Below, in pieces: positions 18,733 to 27,244 of a stretch of 64,000 nt of DNA. Position numbers and translations under genes: made by a program. Under the pieces are notes generated by a model. The model worked only from the letters and a program-made list of their open reading frames with translations. It did not search any database and was not told where the DNA came from. The first letter of the stretch is position 1; each line of letters starts with the position of its first letter. The stretch is taken from contig CAZMNW010000065.1 of NCBI GenBank assembly GCA_964567755.1, positions 1 through 64,000 of the forward strand. The letters are read 5' to 3'. The stretch is from DASRJW01 sp964567755. GTDB taxonomy: Bacteria; Krumholzibacteriota; Krumholzibacteriia; G020349025.

Positions 18733-19575
18733 TCAGGGGCTGGAAGGTTGCGCCGGATCGTTGCGTCGCGTGTTCCTGGCCCAGAATGCGCCGATGAAGA
18801 CCGGCAACGTGGCGAGCGTGAGGGCTCCGGCGGGGAACCGGTGCCACGACTCGCGCAGGCGTTCGCCGACGGCCGCACGCAGGGTGAGTTCCTCACTCCT
18901 GCCGACATAGCCATTCTGGCTCTCCAGGTAACGGACACGCCGGCGCCCGCCGGGTTCCACTCCCTGCAGCCAGGCGTTGCCGTCCGCAAGCATCAGGGTC
19001 AAACGCGCGCGTTGCCCAGGTCGGAGCCCCAACCCCTGCAGGAAAGCCATTTCGACCTGACCCAAGTTGCCGCCGAAGCGTCGATCCAGCGCCAACGCTT
19101 CGACCGCGAGCAATACCTTGCCGGGAACCCGAAACGCGAAGCGATGCGCCAGGCCGCCATCGCCCTTGGCAACGATGGCCATGGTGAATGCCTGCCGCTC
19201 CAGATCGGAGCGCAACTCGAGTGCGGCGCGTTGCAGTTCCTTGTCGCTCCGGCTCGCCGGGAAAATCGCAATGACGCACTGGGCGCCCGTCTCGTCCACG
19301 GCGCGCATCAGCCCGGGCACGTCGCGCAGGTGGCCCACGCCCGGCACAAACTCGCGCACCCCGAGTGCCGCCGCGTTCGACCCCAACGCCCTCACCGGGC
19401 GCACCAGGGCATGGCTCCCCGCGAGCTCGCTGGCGAAGAGGTCGGCCCAAGCCGCGAGAGGCAGCGGCAAACTCCACCAATACAGTGCTGGCGTCTCGTT
19501 CGATCTCCGCACCCACAGCGTCTTGGCGACCGCATCCACTTGTGCCGCCAAGACTGCTGTTGCCCGTCGTTCCAT
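18733..19575 (-). CDS. Hypothetical protein with C-terminal membrane anchor
   Basis: A 280-residue protein I cannot assign. The first 230 residues look like a soluble alpha/beta domain with strands CVIAIFPAS and FTMAIVAK. One hydrophobic segment near the end (ALTLATLPVFIGAFWA) is followed by a polar tail, a tail-anchor arrangement. The ATG at 19575 follows a G-rich GGGGGA box. It converges on the tubulin-like gene, with 12 bp between the stops, and lies 74 bp downstream of clpS on the same strand. A link with either neighbour is possible but unproven. Confidence 0.55.
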   Translation of the reverse strand: MERRATAVLAAQVDAVAKTLWVRRSNETPALYWWSLPLPLAAWADLFASELAGSHALVRPVRALGSNAAALGVREFVPGVGHLRDVPGLMRAVDETGAQCVIAIFPASRSDKELQRAALELRSDLERQAFTMAIVAKGDGGLAHRFAFRVPGKVLLAVEALALDRRFGGNLGQVEMAFLQGLGLRPGQRARLTLMLADGNAWLQGVEPGGRRRVRYLESQNGYVGRSEELTLRAAVGERLRESWHRFPAGALTLATLPVFIGAFWARNTRRNDPAQPSSP

Positions 19576-19649
19576 GCATCCCCCAGGGATTTTTTCAACT
19601 GCAAACGGGATCGGTGCCGAGTCGAGACTCGAACGTGACGCACGTTTGT

Positions 19650-19994
19650 CTAGGCGCAGGGCTCGATGTGCGCGCACATGGAGCCGCGCGAGGCGAGGAT
19701 GCGCGGATCCGCCCCGAAGGTGGTGATCTGCTCGCACTTGAGCTCGGCACGCTCACGGTGAGTCGTGGCCACGACCACACGGCCGATGGTATCCACTTCG
19801 CGTGCCATCGCGAATGCCTCGCGCACGGGGTAATGGAACAGACTGCAGAGCATGCGCACGACATACTCGTAGGTGTGCTCGTCGTCGTCGAGGAGCACCA
19901 CGTGATAGAGCGGCTCGTACTCCGGCAACGCGCGATTCGCTGCCTCGGTCCGTGGCGCCGTGCGTGTCACCGTATCGCTTTCCATTGCCGCCAT
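19650..19994 (-). CDS. clpS: ATP-dependent Clp protease adaptor ClpS
   Basis: A 114-residue ClpS, the adaptor that hands N-end-rule substrates to ClpAP. The core reads YHVVLLDDDEHTYEYVVRML, with the substrate-pocket Asp and acidic cluster, then a CSLFHYPVREAFAMAREVD helix and a GRVVVATTHRERAELKCEQI strand and helix. The family's C-terminal strand is followed by an extra tail of about 20 residues (GADPRILASRGSMCAHIEPCA), which is unusual. The ATG at 19994 has GGAG four bases upstream; the ATG at 20009 would add five residues. It follows the CDGSH gene at once and is probably cotranscribed. No clpA is in the window. Confidence 0.88.
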   Translation of the reverse strand: MAAMESDTVTRTAPRTEAANRALPEYEPLYHVVLLDDDEHTYEYVVRMLCSLFHYPVREAFAMAREVDTIGRVVVATTHRERAELKCEQITTFGADPRILASRGSMCAHIEPCA

Positions 19995-20011
19995 GCCGCT
20001 CCGTGCCATTT

Positions 20012-20215
20012 TCAGCCCAACGGTGGGTCCTGGAAGCCACAGCGTGAATGGGTGCCATCGCAGAACGGCTTCTTTGCCGACTGCCCGCAGCGGCAAAGCG
20101 CCACGCGCGGCCGGGCGCTCACATCGACCGCCTGTCCGCGACCATCCACGAGCTGGATCATGCCCTCCACCATGTAGGGCCCATTCGGCATTGCCGTGAT
20201 CTTGACCTCGGACAC
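20012..20215 (-). CDS. CDGSH iron-sulfur domain protein
   Basis: A 67-residue CDGSH-type [2Fe-2S] protein. The cluster ligands are in CRCGQSAKKPFCDGTH: three Cys and one His in the C-x-C ... C-x3-H order. It starts with the usual N-terminal strand (MSEVKITAMPNGPYMVEG). These small proteins are redox or Fe-S carriers of uncertain function. The GTG start at 20215 is fixed by GGGGAGG five bases upstream. clpS follows within a few bases, so they form an operon. Confidence 0.88.
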   Translation of the reverse strand: MSEVKITAMPNGPYMVEGMIQLVDGRGQAVDVSARPRVALCRCGQSAKKPFCDGTHSRCGFQDPPLG

Positions 20216-20234
20216 GACGACCTCCCCATTGATC

Positions 20235-20263
20235 AGGATAACCTCTCGCGTGATGCTTTGTAA
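20235..20263 (-). promoter_or_regulatory. Putative promoter of the CDGSH-clpS operon
   Basis: On the minus strand TTACAA (20258-20263) and TATCCT (20235-20240) are separated by 17 bases, about 20 bases before the GTG at 20215, leaving a short leader that holds the ribosome-binding site. Moderate match only. Confidence 0.4.
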
Positions 20264-20293
20264 CGGATGCGGTGCCAACCGGCAAGGGGCGAG

Positions 20294-20322
20294 TTGACAT
20301 GCCCTGCGGCCGCGCCTATAAA
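20294..20322 (+). promoter_or_regulatory. Consensus sigma-70 promoter for the mscS operon
   Basis: TTGACA (20294-20299) and TATAAA (20317-20322) are separated by exactly 17 bases, the best consensus promoter in the window. It lies about 70 bases before the mscS ATG. Confidence 0.8.
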
Positions 20323-20390
20323 CGAACCCGTCCCCTTGTCGCCCGCGCCGTGCCGCGCGCTCGTCCTCCCGCTCGCGAGGAGCACGCACT

Positions 20391-21302
20391 ATGGTGGAAT
20401 GGTTTCGAGCCGATTTCTGGCGGGCGCTGCTCGACAAGGCCACTGCGTGGTTCCTGGACTCGGGTCCCACCATCCTCATCATTCTCGTTTTGGCGTTTTT
20501 CGTCTCGCGCTCGCTCGGTTTCGCCGTCTCGCGCTTCAGGAATTTCATGCGCGAACACGGCGCCGTGGAAAGCGAATCCCCGGCCGAACGTGAAAAGCGC
20601 GCGGCGACATTGGCGTCCATCGTGCACCGCACGGCGCGCGCGCTCCTATGGGGAGTCGTCGCCATGATCGTGTTGCGCGAGCTCGGGGTCGACGTCGCCC
20701 CACTCATCGCGGGCGCCGGCGTGGCCGGGCTCGCCGTCGGTTTCGGTGCCCAGAATCTGGTGCGCGATGTGCTGAACGGTTTCTTCATGATCGTCGACAA
20801 CCAAATTCGCAGCGGTGACGTGGTCGTGATCAATGGCACGGCGGGCCTGGTGGAAGCGCTCAATCTGCGACGCACGCTCCTGCGCGACGTCGAGGGCGTC
20901 GTGCACATCTTCCCCAATGGCTCGATCACGACACTTTCCAATCGCACCATGGGATGGTCCGCGGCCGTCTTCGATATCGGTGTCGACTACAAAGAAGACA
21001 CCGATCGCGTCGCCGACCTCATGCAGCAAGTCGGTGACGCGCTCGCTGCGGACCCGGCGTACGCCGGCAAGATCCTGGCGCCCTTCGAGACCCTCGGCGT
21101 CGATGCTTTCCACGACAATGCGGTGGTGATCAAGGCGCGGCTCAAGACCCGGCCGGGCGACCAATGGGAGATCGGACGCGAGTACCGCCGCAGGCTCAAG
21201 AAGATCTTCGAAGCGCACCAGATCGAGTTTCCTTTCCCGCATCGCACGGTGACCTGGGGCGCCGGCGCCGGGCCCCTCGACGTGCGAGTTCAATCGTCAT
21301 GA
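20391..21302 (+). CDS. mscS: Small-conductance mechanosensitive channel (MscS family)
   Basis: A 303-residue MscS-type channel that opens under membrane tension and releases solutes on hypo-osmotic shock. It has hydrophobic segments at about 24-45, 82-98 and the pore helix at 104-130 with the Gly/Ala pattern GAGVAGLAVGFGAQNLVRDVLNG. The beta domain (IRSGDVVVINGTAGLVEALNLRRT) and the alpha/beta C-terminal cage follow. ATG at 20391 with GAGGAG eight bases upstream. Its TGA overlaps the xthA ATG (ATGA at 21299), the first of three overlapping joins in this operon. Confidence 0.92.
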   Translation: MVEWFRADFWRALLDKATAWFLDSGPTILIILVLAFFVSRSLGFAVSRFRNFMREHGAVESESPAEREKRAATLASIVHRTARALLWGVVAMIVLRELGVDVAPLIAGAGVAGLAVGFGAQNLVRDVLNGFFMIVDNQIRSGDVVVINGTAGLVEALNLRRTLLRDVEGVVHIFPNGSITTLSNRTMGWSAAVFDIGVDYKEDTDRVADLMQQVGDALAADPAYAGKILAPFETLGVDAFHDNAVVIKARLKTRPGDQWEIGREYRRRLKKIFEAHQIEFPFPHRTVTWGAGAGPLDVRVQSS

Positions 21303-22192
21303 GCGCAAAACGACTGCGCATTGCCAGCTGGAACGTGAATTCGATCCGCATGCGGCTCGATGCAGTCTTGGCGTGGCTCGAGACGAGCGGCACCGATATC
21401 CTCTGCCTGCAAGAAACCAAGGTGGTGGACGATGCCTTCCCCAGCGATGCCTTTCGCAGCCTCGGCTACGAGGTGGTGAGCTTCGGACAGAAGGCATACA
21501 ACGGTGTTGCCATCATCACCAACGACAAACCGCGTGAAGTGACGCGCGGCTTTGGCGATGCGACAATGGACGCCGAGGGTGCGCGTCTCGTTGGCGCCAC
21601 CGTGGGCGACGTGCGCGTCTACTCCGCCTACGTGCCCAACGGCAAGGTCGTCGGCAGCCCGGCGTACGCGATGAAGCTACAGTGGCTGGCGCGCTTGCGC
21701 ACCTTGCTCGGCAATCGCCATGCCGGCGCCGTGGGGGCGCACAACGCGCTCGGCCGGGCCGCCGCGATCGAAAACTCGAGCGGCGCCACGGCCCGCAGCA
21801 GACCGATCGACGCCGGCGAGCGCGTCGTCGTCTGCGGCGATTTCAATGTCGCCGCCGAAGATCGTGACGTGCACGATCCGTGGTTCTGGCGCATGCAGGT
21901 GCTCTTCCACTCCGAGGCTCGCGAAGCATTGCGGCAGTTCTGCGGCAGCGACCTCATCGACACCTTTCGTCTCCATCATGAAGAAGGTGGGCAGTACTCG
22001 TGGTGGGACTACCGCCAGGGTGCATTGCCGAAGAACGAAGGGCTGCGCATCGATTATGTCTTCGCCTCCCGCGCGCTCGCGGTTCACTGTACCGAGTCGG
22101 CGATCGACAAAGCGCCGCGCCGGCAACCGAATCCATCCGACCATACGCCTGCCACTGCCACGTTCGCGATCGAGTCGAAGGGAGAGACTTGA
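21299..22192 (+). CDS. xthA: Exodeoxyribonuclease III / AP endonuclease
   Basis: A 297-residue EEP-superfamily nuclease for base-excision repair at abasic sites. Active-site motifs are WNVNSIRMRL, LQETK (Glu39), YSAYVPNG (Tyr110), GDFN (Asp181, Asn183), RIDYVFAS and SDH (Asp281-His282). It is about 30-35 residues longer than the usual 255-268; the extra material is a low-complexity Ala/Gly/Arg segment at about 139-173, between the LRTLL helix and VVVCGDFN. ATGA overlap with mscS upstream and TGATG overlap with the next gene show tight translational coupling. Confidence 0.93.
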   Translation: MSAKRLRIASWNVNSIRMRLDAVLAWLETSGTDILCLQETKVVDDAFPSDAFRSLGYEVVSFGQKAYNGVAIITNDKPREVTRGFGDATMDAEGARLVGATVGDVRVYSAYVPNGKVVGSPAYAMKLQWLARLRTLLGNRHAGAVGAHNALGRAAAIENSSGATARSRPIDAGERVVVCGDFNVAAEDRDVHDPWFWRMQVLFHSEAREALRQFCGSDLIDTFRLHHEEGGQYSWWDYRQGALPKNEGLRIDYVFASRALAVHCTESAIDKAPRRQPNPSDHTPATATFAIESKGET

Positions 22193-22530
22193 TGCACGCC
22201 CCCAATCGCCGGCGGTTTCTGCAATTGCTCGCCACCGTTTCGGCGGCGCCATGGACACGCGCGGCATTGCCGGCGCTCGGGGTCGTCACCGCGGCCACGG
22301 CCGCCGCGCAAACCAAGGACGACGAAACTACGCCGCCTGAAGTCGGGCCGTGGCTCGAAATCGTCAAACAGCGCTGGGGTCAACAGCTGTCACCCGATGC
22401 CCTGAAGGCGATCGAGGACAACCTGGCTTGGACGGCGCGTTCCGGCAAGACCCTGCGCGCCCTGTCGTTGCAGAACGCCGACGAGCCCGATGTCGTTTTC
22501 CGCGCCGAGCGGCCGGCGGCCGGGAAATGA
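22192..22530 (+). CDS. Small Tat-signal protein (amidase partner)
   Basis: A 112-residue protein starting with a twin-arginine type signal (NRRRFLQLLATVSAAP), followed by an Ala-rich stretch and a mature part of about 70 residues with no recognised domain (ELVKQ-like helices and TARSGKTLRALSLQNADEPD). It overlaps xthA by one base (TGATG) and the amidase by four (ATGA), so it is made in step with both. Small Tat proteins next to an amidase gene are a pattern I have seen elsewhere; a role as its partner or secretion escort is inference. Confidence 0.65.
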   Translation: MHAPNRRRFLQLLATVSAAPWTRAALPALGVVTAATAAAQTKDDETTPPEVGPWLEIVKQRWGQQLSPDALKAIEDNLAWTARSGKTLRALSLQNADEPDVVFRAERPAAGK

Positions 22531-23933
22531 CACCCGCATCCGTCTACTTCGAGTCCGCGGCTGCGCTCGGCCGCCTGTTGCACGCGCGCCGGACCACGTC
22601 GCAGGCACTCACGCGCGGGTACCTCGACCGGCTGCGCACGATCGGCCACGACCTGAATGCGGTCGTCACCCTCATGGAAGAGTCGGCGCTCGCAGAGGCG
22701 CAGCGTGCCGACGACGAGATTCGCCGCGGCCGCATTCGCAGCCCACTGCACGGCGTGCCGTACGGCGTCAAGGATCTGCTGGCGACGCGCGGGGTCCCGA
22801 CCACTTGGGGCGCCGAGCCGTATCGCAATCAGGTGTTCGATCACGACGCCACCGTTGTCCGCCGCCTGCGCGATGCGGGTGCGGTGCTGATCGCCAAGCT
22901 CGCGATGGTCGAATTGGCCGGCGGCATGGGCTACGACGAAGCCGACGCCTCCTTCACCGGTCCGGGCTTGACACCGTGGAACCGCGCCTTCTGGAGCGGT
23001 GGCTCGTCGAGCGGCCCGGGCTCCGCCGTCGCCGCCGGTCTCGTGGGCTTCGCCATCGGCTCGGAAACCTCGGGCAGCATTCTCACGCCCGCGGCTTTCT
23101 GCGGCGTCACCGGGCTGCGTCCGACCTACGGTCTCGTCAGCCGCCACGGCGCCATGGCGCTCAGCTGGACTCTCGACAAGCTCGGCCCCATGTGCCGCAG
23201 CGCCGAAGACTGTGCGCTCGTGCTCCAAGCCATCGCCGGGCGCGACCCCAAGGATGCGACGTCGGTCGCGCGCCGTTTCCGCTGGCAGCGCCCGGAGCGG
23301 CGCGTGCGCAAGTTGCGTGTCCTCGTGCCCCAGGGTTGCGTCGAGAAGGTGCAACCCGAAGTACGTACTGCTTTCGAAGCCAGCCTGCGCGAGCTCGAGA
23401 CCTTCGCCACCATCGAGCGCGACGTCGAATGGCCCGACTTCCCATGGGGTCCGAGCGTCGGCACCATCGTCGATGCCGAGGGCGCCGCCGCCTTTCTGCC
23501 CCTCATCGAGTCGGGAGATCTGGCGAAGCTACGGTGTCCGGCAGACCGCATCGGTGGCTATTCATCCATGCTGACGCCGGCGGTGGACTACGTGCAAGCG
23601 TTGCGTGTGCGCGCACCGATGAAGCGCGCGGTGAACGCACTGTTCCAGAAATGCGACATGATCGCATCGCCGACGCGCGCTTCGGTCTCGTACCCGATCG
23701 ACAAGAAATTCCGCGATGCATATCCCGACGTGAGCGGCGGTCCGGCCCTCATCCCGGCCGGGAATTTGTGTGGCTTGCCAGCCGTGTGCCTGCCCAACGG
23801 CTTCGGGCAACACGGACTCCCGACATCACTCACGCTCATGGGACCGGCGTTCTCGGAAACCTTGTTGCTCGAGACTGCCTATCGTTTGCAGCAGTCGACG
23901 TCATGGCACGGGCAGCAGCCGCCGCTCACGTGA
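22527..23933 (+). CDS. Amidase signature family hydrolase
   Basis: A 468-residue amidase signature enzyme, hydrolysing amide bonds with a Ser-cisSer-Lys triad. Lys82 lies in GVKDLLATRG, the Gly/Ser-rich loop at 158-163 is GGSSSG, and the nucleophile is Ser184 in GSETSGSI. Length is normal. It resembles aspartyl/glutamyl-tRNA amidotransferase subunit A (GatA) only at family level; no gatB or gatC is nearby, so a stand-alone amidase is more likely. Start ATG 22527 overlaps the stop of the Tat protein. Confidence 0.9.
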   Translation: MTPASVYFESAAALGRLLHARRTTSQALTRGYLDRLRTIGHDLNAVVTLMEESALAEAQRADDEIRRGRIRSPLHGVPYGVKDLLATRGVPTTWGAEPYRNQVFDHDATVVRRLRDAGAVLIAKLAMVELAGGMGYDEADASFTGPGLTPWNRAFWSGGSSSGPGSAVAAGLVGFAIGSETSGSILTPAAFCGVTGLRPTYGLVSRHGAMALSWTLDKLGPMCRSAEDCALVLQAIAGRDPKDATSVARRFRWQRPERRVRKLRVLVPQGCVEKVQPEVRTAFEASLRELETFATIERDVEWPDFPWGPSVGTIVDAEGAAAFLPLIESGDLAKLRCPADRIGGYSSMLTPAVDYVQALRVRAPMKRAVNALFQKCDMIASPTRASVSYPIDKKFRDAYPDVSGGPALIPAGNLCGLPAVCLPNGFGQHGLPTSLTLMGPAFSETLLLETAYRLQQSTSWHGQQPPLT

Positions 23934-24018
23934 CGCGGATCTGTGGAAGTAGACGCCACCGGCGCCTCTCCATCCGCCGCGAGCACGCCTGCTGCGCACC
24001 CACAGCGGAGGCCAGGTC

Positions 24019-24276
24019 GTGACCCAGCGCATCCAGCCGGCGTCTCTCGCCGACACGGGGCCATACCGCGTGCCGAAAGGGGCACGGCTCGTGTTCCACT
24101 ACGGTGTCTACACCACGGATGGTTTCATGCGTGGCGATGTGCACGTGGAGCAAGGGGCCGAGACGCAGATCATCGCGCGCAGCGTCGCCGCGAGCGGCGA
24201 CGCCGAGCGCGTGCAGGTGCTGGGTGATTGGGCGCGGATCTTCCCGAACGGCATGGCGGTGCACCGGGAGCCCTGA
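24019..24276 (+). CDS. Small hypothetical protein
   Basis: An 85-residue product with no recognised domain. It looks like a compact beta protein (RLVFHYGVYTTDGFMRGDVHVEQG, in part). The GTG start at 24019 follows GGAGG seven bases upstream. It lies 85 bp after the amidase on the same strand and ends two bases before the convergent barrel gene. Support is the ribosome-binding site and neighbour-like codon use; no homologue is known to me. Confidence 0.5.
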   Translation: MTQRIQPASLADTGPYRVPKGARLVFHYGVYTTDGFMRGDVHVEQGAETQIIARSVAASGDAERVQVLGDWARIFPNGMAVHREP

Positions 24277-24278
24277 CT

Positions 24279-25871
24279 TCAGAAGTCGTACGCCAGCATC
24301 AGGCCGACCTGCCAGGCATCGAGCCGCAGCTTGTAACCGACGGACCCATCCTCGATGCAAAGGGATTGGTCGAACATAGTGAATTTGTCTTCCCGGATAT
24401 TTGAGGCACTTTCCCACGTCGTGATCAAGTGCTTATTGGGGTCCGGTGGTACTTCCCCAGTGCAGAATTCGTGGGTGACGATCTGGTAGCTGCCGACGAC
24501 GCTGGTGCGCAGACCGCTCGCGCGGTGGCGGAAGAGATCGATGCCGCCGCCGACCACCCAGCCCCAGGTCATCATGTCGTGCTGATCGCGTTCCACACCG
24601 TTCTCGTCGATGGCATGCGCCGTGGCCATGAACAGTGCCGGCCCGCCGCGCAGCATCGGGCGCAAGCGCGAGCGCAAGCTCGGACGGTAGGTGAGCTCGA
24701 AGCTGATGCGGTGATCGGTCACCGTCAGGCGCTCGGTCACGGGCGGCTCGAGACCTTGGCCCACCGGCAGCTCTTCCTCGGCATGCGGTCCATCGTAGCT
24801 TCGGCGCGTGTTGGAGTACTCGACGAGCAGATCGAGATCTCGCAGCACCGGCCAGCCGCCATCGGGCGACGGCCAGTGCAGGCTCGTGTTCCAACCCACG
24901 GCGATCTGGAAATCGTTGGAACGGTCGACATTGAAGAAAATATCCTGCGACAATGGCTCGGTGCTGCTGCTGAACATCGGCTCGAGGACGATGGCGAAAC
25001 GCGACCCCGGGGCCTGAACCTCGCGCCGCTCGCTCTCCAACCCCCTCGCTGCCCGCAAATACACCGTGACCACCTCGTCGAACGCCTGGCGTTGTCCGCG
25101 CTTCTCGGGCACTGACACATACTCCACGAGCGCCCGCTGCGCGCGCTCGTAGGCTTCGACGTAGTCGTGCTGCGACAGGAGGCGTGATGCCGCTTCGGCC
25201 TCGCCACCTTCCGCCGCGGGCAGGTTCGCGCGCTCGACAATGGCGATGTGCGTCTCTTGCAGCGCCGCCTCCCACGGCCCGGGCATCGGTGTGGCGAACG
25301 TCAACCATGCGACATCGTCTTGATTGCGCGCCGCAGGAAGCAGCATCAAACCGACACCGTCTTGCACCAGCCGCAGTTGGTTGGCGAGCATGCGCGCCAA
25401 GCGCATCGGGGTCCGCTGTGGTTCCGGAAGCTGTCGCCACTGGTCGAGCGTTTGGCGCCCGAGAACCGCGGGGGGCAACCGCGGTCGCTCTCCCGGCACA
25501 TGCCGCAGCACGGTGAGAGTCGGGACGGCCTGCACGGCCCCCGGTGTCCACACGTCTGCTGTGAGCGCGTTGCCTTCGAACCCCACCACCAAGTCCCCGC
25601 TCTGCAGCCCAAGTTTCTGCATGCGTGGGGTCGGCGTCACCACGCGCGCACCCGCAACACCCAGGTCCGCACCCTCAACCAGCACGGCCGGCGGAAAAAT
25701 CTCCGGTGCCGCGGCGCCGAGACGCAGCGCCGGGCTGCTTGGCTCTGCCTGCGGGGCAGAAGCCAGGAGACAAACACCGATGGCAAGGACCAATCCCCAT
25801 GGCCGTGGACTCACACGCTCGAACCGCGCGGCGCACTGCGCCCACATCCGGTGCTGGCAGTCGAGGTTCAT
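24279..25871 (-). CDS. Exported beta-barrel protein with PDZ-like segment
   Basis: About 530 residues from the ATG at 25871. A signal peptide (RPWGLVLAIGVCLLASAPQA) is followed by a region with a PDZ-like GLQSGDLVVGFEGNAL, a helical middle, and a C-terminal half of alternating beta-strands ending in an aromatic (LMLAYDF), as outer-membrane barrels do. No enzyme motif is seen. The start is uncertain (25871 or 25847) because neither has a clear ribosome-binding site. It follows the radical SAM gene by 43 bp on the same strand and is probably cotranscribed with it. Confidence 0.6.
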   Translation of the reverse strand: MNLDCQHRMWAQCAARFERVSPRPWGLVLAIGVCLLASAPQAEPSSPALRLGAAAPEIFPPAVLVEGADLGVAGARVVTPTPRMQKLGLQSGDLVVGFEGNALTADVWTPGAVQAVPTLTVLRHVPGERPRLPPAVLGRQTLDQWRQLPEPQRTPMRLARMLANQLRLVQDGVGLMLLPAARNQDDVAWLTFATPMPGPWEAALQETHIAIVERANLPAAEGGEAEAASRLLSQHDYVEAYERAQRALVEYVSVPEKRGQRQAFDEVVTVYLRAARGLESERREVQAPGSRFAIVLEPMFSSSTEPLSQDIFFNVDRSNDFQIAVGWNTSLHWPSPDGGWPVLRDLDLLVEYSNTRRSYDGPHAEEELPVGQGLEPPVTERLTVTDHRISFELTYRPSLRSRLRPMLRGGPALFMATAHAIDENGVERDQHDMMTWGWVVGGGIDLFRHRASGLRTSVVGSYQIVTHEFCTGEVPPDPNKHLITTWESASNIREDKFTMFDQSLCIEDGSVGYKLRLDAWQVGLMLAYDF

Positions 25872-25914
25872 GTGGACAATATGCGGGTCCAAGTACCGCG
25901 AGGCAAGCGCACCT

Positions 25915-27114
25915 TCAGGTACGGCCGCCGAGACGCGCGCGCACGCCATCGCGCAGGATTTCGGCACCGACGGTCCATTTGTGGGCCATGATCTGCGACT
26001 TGCTGGTGCAGATGAGCCAGCAACGATCGCACGTCGCGGCGAACTCGCGCGCCGACGCCGCCGAGCCCGACGACCATAATTCGTCCCACGATTGCTCGCG
26101 CAGGTTGCCGATCTTGACATCGAGGATGTGACAAAGATAGATGTTGGCGAAGGAATCCATGTAGAAGAATCCCGAGCCACCGTCGCAGCGGAAGCGTCGT
26201 TTGGCGCTCTCATGGTACTCGAGCAGTGTCTTGTTGAACCAACCGCGGAAGTTTTCCTTCAGTCCCCATTTGCGATACTGCACCGCGATCACTTGCGACA
26301 TGGCCTGACGCAGGGCATGCGAATCGCGCGGCCGCATGCTTTCTTTGTCGTTGCCGAAGTAAATCGGCGAATCCAGCGCCACCGTGATCGAGAGCTGCAG
26401 ATCGCGGCTTTCGGCAAACTGATGCACTTGCTCCAGCTCGTGGACGTTCGCATCGAGGAGCGTGAACCCGATGCCAAGATCACGCACCCCGGCATCGCGG
26501 CACAGCTCCAGGGTCTGCACGCACTTCACAAAACCTCCCGGGATGCCGCGAATGGTGTCGTGCGTATCGTTCATTCCGTCGATGGAGACGCGCAAGGCCA
26601 GGTGCGGATCGGCTGCCAAAAGCGCCGGCAGCATGCGCTGCGTTTTCCCCGGCTGAAACCCGTTGGTCGAGATCACGAGACGTGCGCGCGGGTTGCTGTG
26701 TTTGATCGCCGCCAGGATCTCCGGCAGATCGCCTCTCAGAAACGGCTCCCCACCGCTGATGTTGATGTCGCGCAAGCTGGCTGGCAGGCGGGCGAAGACC
26801 TCGGCGGAGGCCTCGCCATGCATGTCGTTGCGCCAGATATCGCACATTTGGCAACGCGCATTGCAGTTGAGCGTCACCGAGACGATGGCGTTGTGGGGCT
26901 GCGCGGGCAGTGCCCCGGGCGGCGGCGACAAGGGTTCCTCCGCATCGGACGGGCTGCAAGCGGGGCGTGGCTCGAACAACTGCGAGTATAGCAACGTCCC
27001 GAAGGCTCTGTCCCCGGACGCCGGATCGGTGGGAGTCGCAGCATCAGAATGGGCCCTGGCCAGGATCGGCGCGGCCCTTGTCTGCTTGATCCTGGAATAC
27101 GCGAGGACTACCAT
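25915..27114 (-). CDS. Radical SAM protein with SPASM-like C-terminus
   Basis: A 399-residue radical SAM enzyme. The [4Fe-4S] cysteines are Cys84, Cys88 and Cys91 in CNARCQMC, with the Gly-rich SAM motif ISGGEPFLRGD following near residue 118. The C-terminal part has extra cysteines (RFRCDGGSGFFYMDSF, YLCHILD, CDRCWLIC), as in SPASM or twitch domains that hold auxiliary clusters in peptide-modifying and related enzymes. Function cannot be named. The first 70 residues are Pro/Ala-rich and not conserved. It precedes an exported barrel gene, with no small precursor peptide obvious nearby. Confidence 0.82.
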   Translation of the reverse strand: MVVLAYSRIKQTRAAPILARAHSDAATPTDPASGDRAFGTLLYSQLFEPRPACSPSDAEEPLSPPPGALPAQPHNAIVSVTLNCNARCQMCDIWRNDMHGEASAEVFARLPASLRDINISGGEPFLRGDLPEILAAIKHSNPRARLVISTNGFQPGKTQRMLPALLAADPHLALRVSIDGMNDTHDTIRGIPGGFVKCVQTLELCRDAGVRDLGIGFTLLDANVHELEQVHQFAESRDLQLSITVALDSPIYFGNDKESMRPRDSHALRQAMSQVIAVQYRKWGLKENFRGWFNKTLLEYHESAKRRFRCDGGSGFFYMDSFANIYLCHILDVKIGNLREQSWDELWSSGSAASAREFAATCDRCWLICTSKSQIMAHKWTVGAEILRDGVRARLGGRT

Positions 27115-27244
27115 TCAGCCGTCATAGGGTGCCCCGAGGCGGATAGAGCCCCTCAGGTTCCAAGCTCCCGGATCGAAGCCCCGAGCTCGAACACGAGCCT
27201 CCTCTGCCCAATCCTCTTCGAGGCTTCGCACGGGGAGGAATCCG

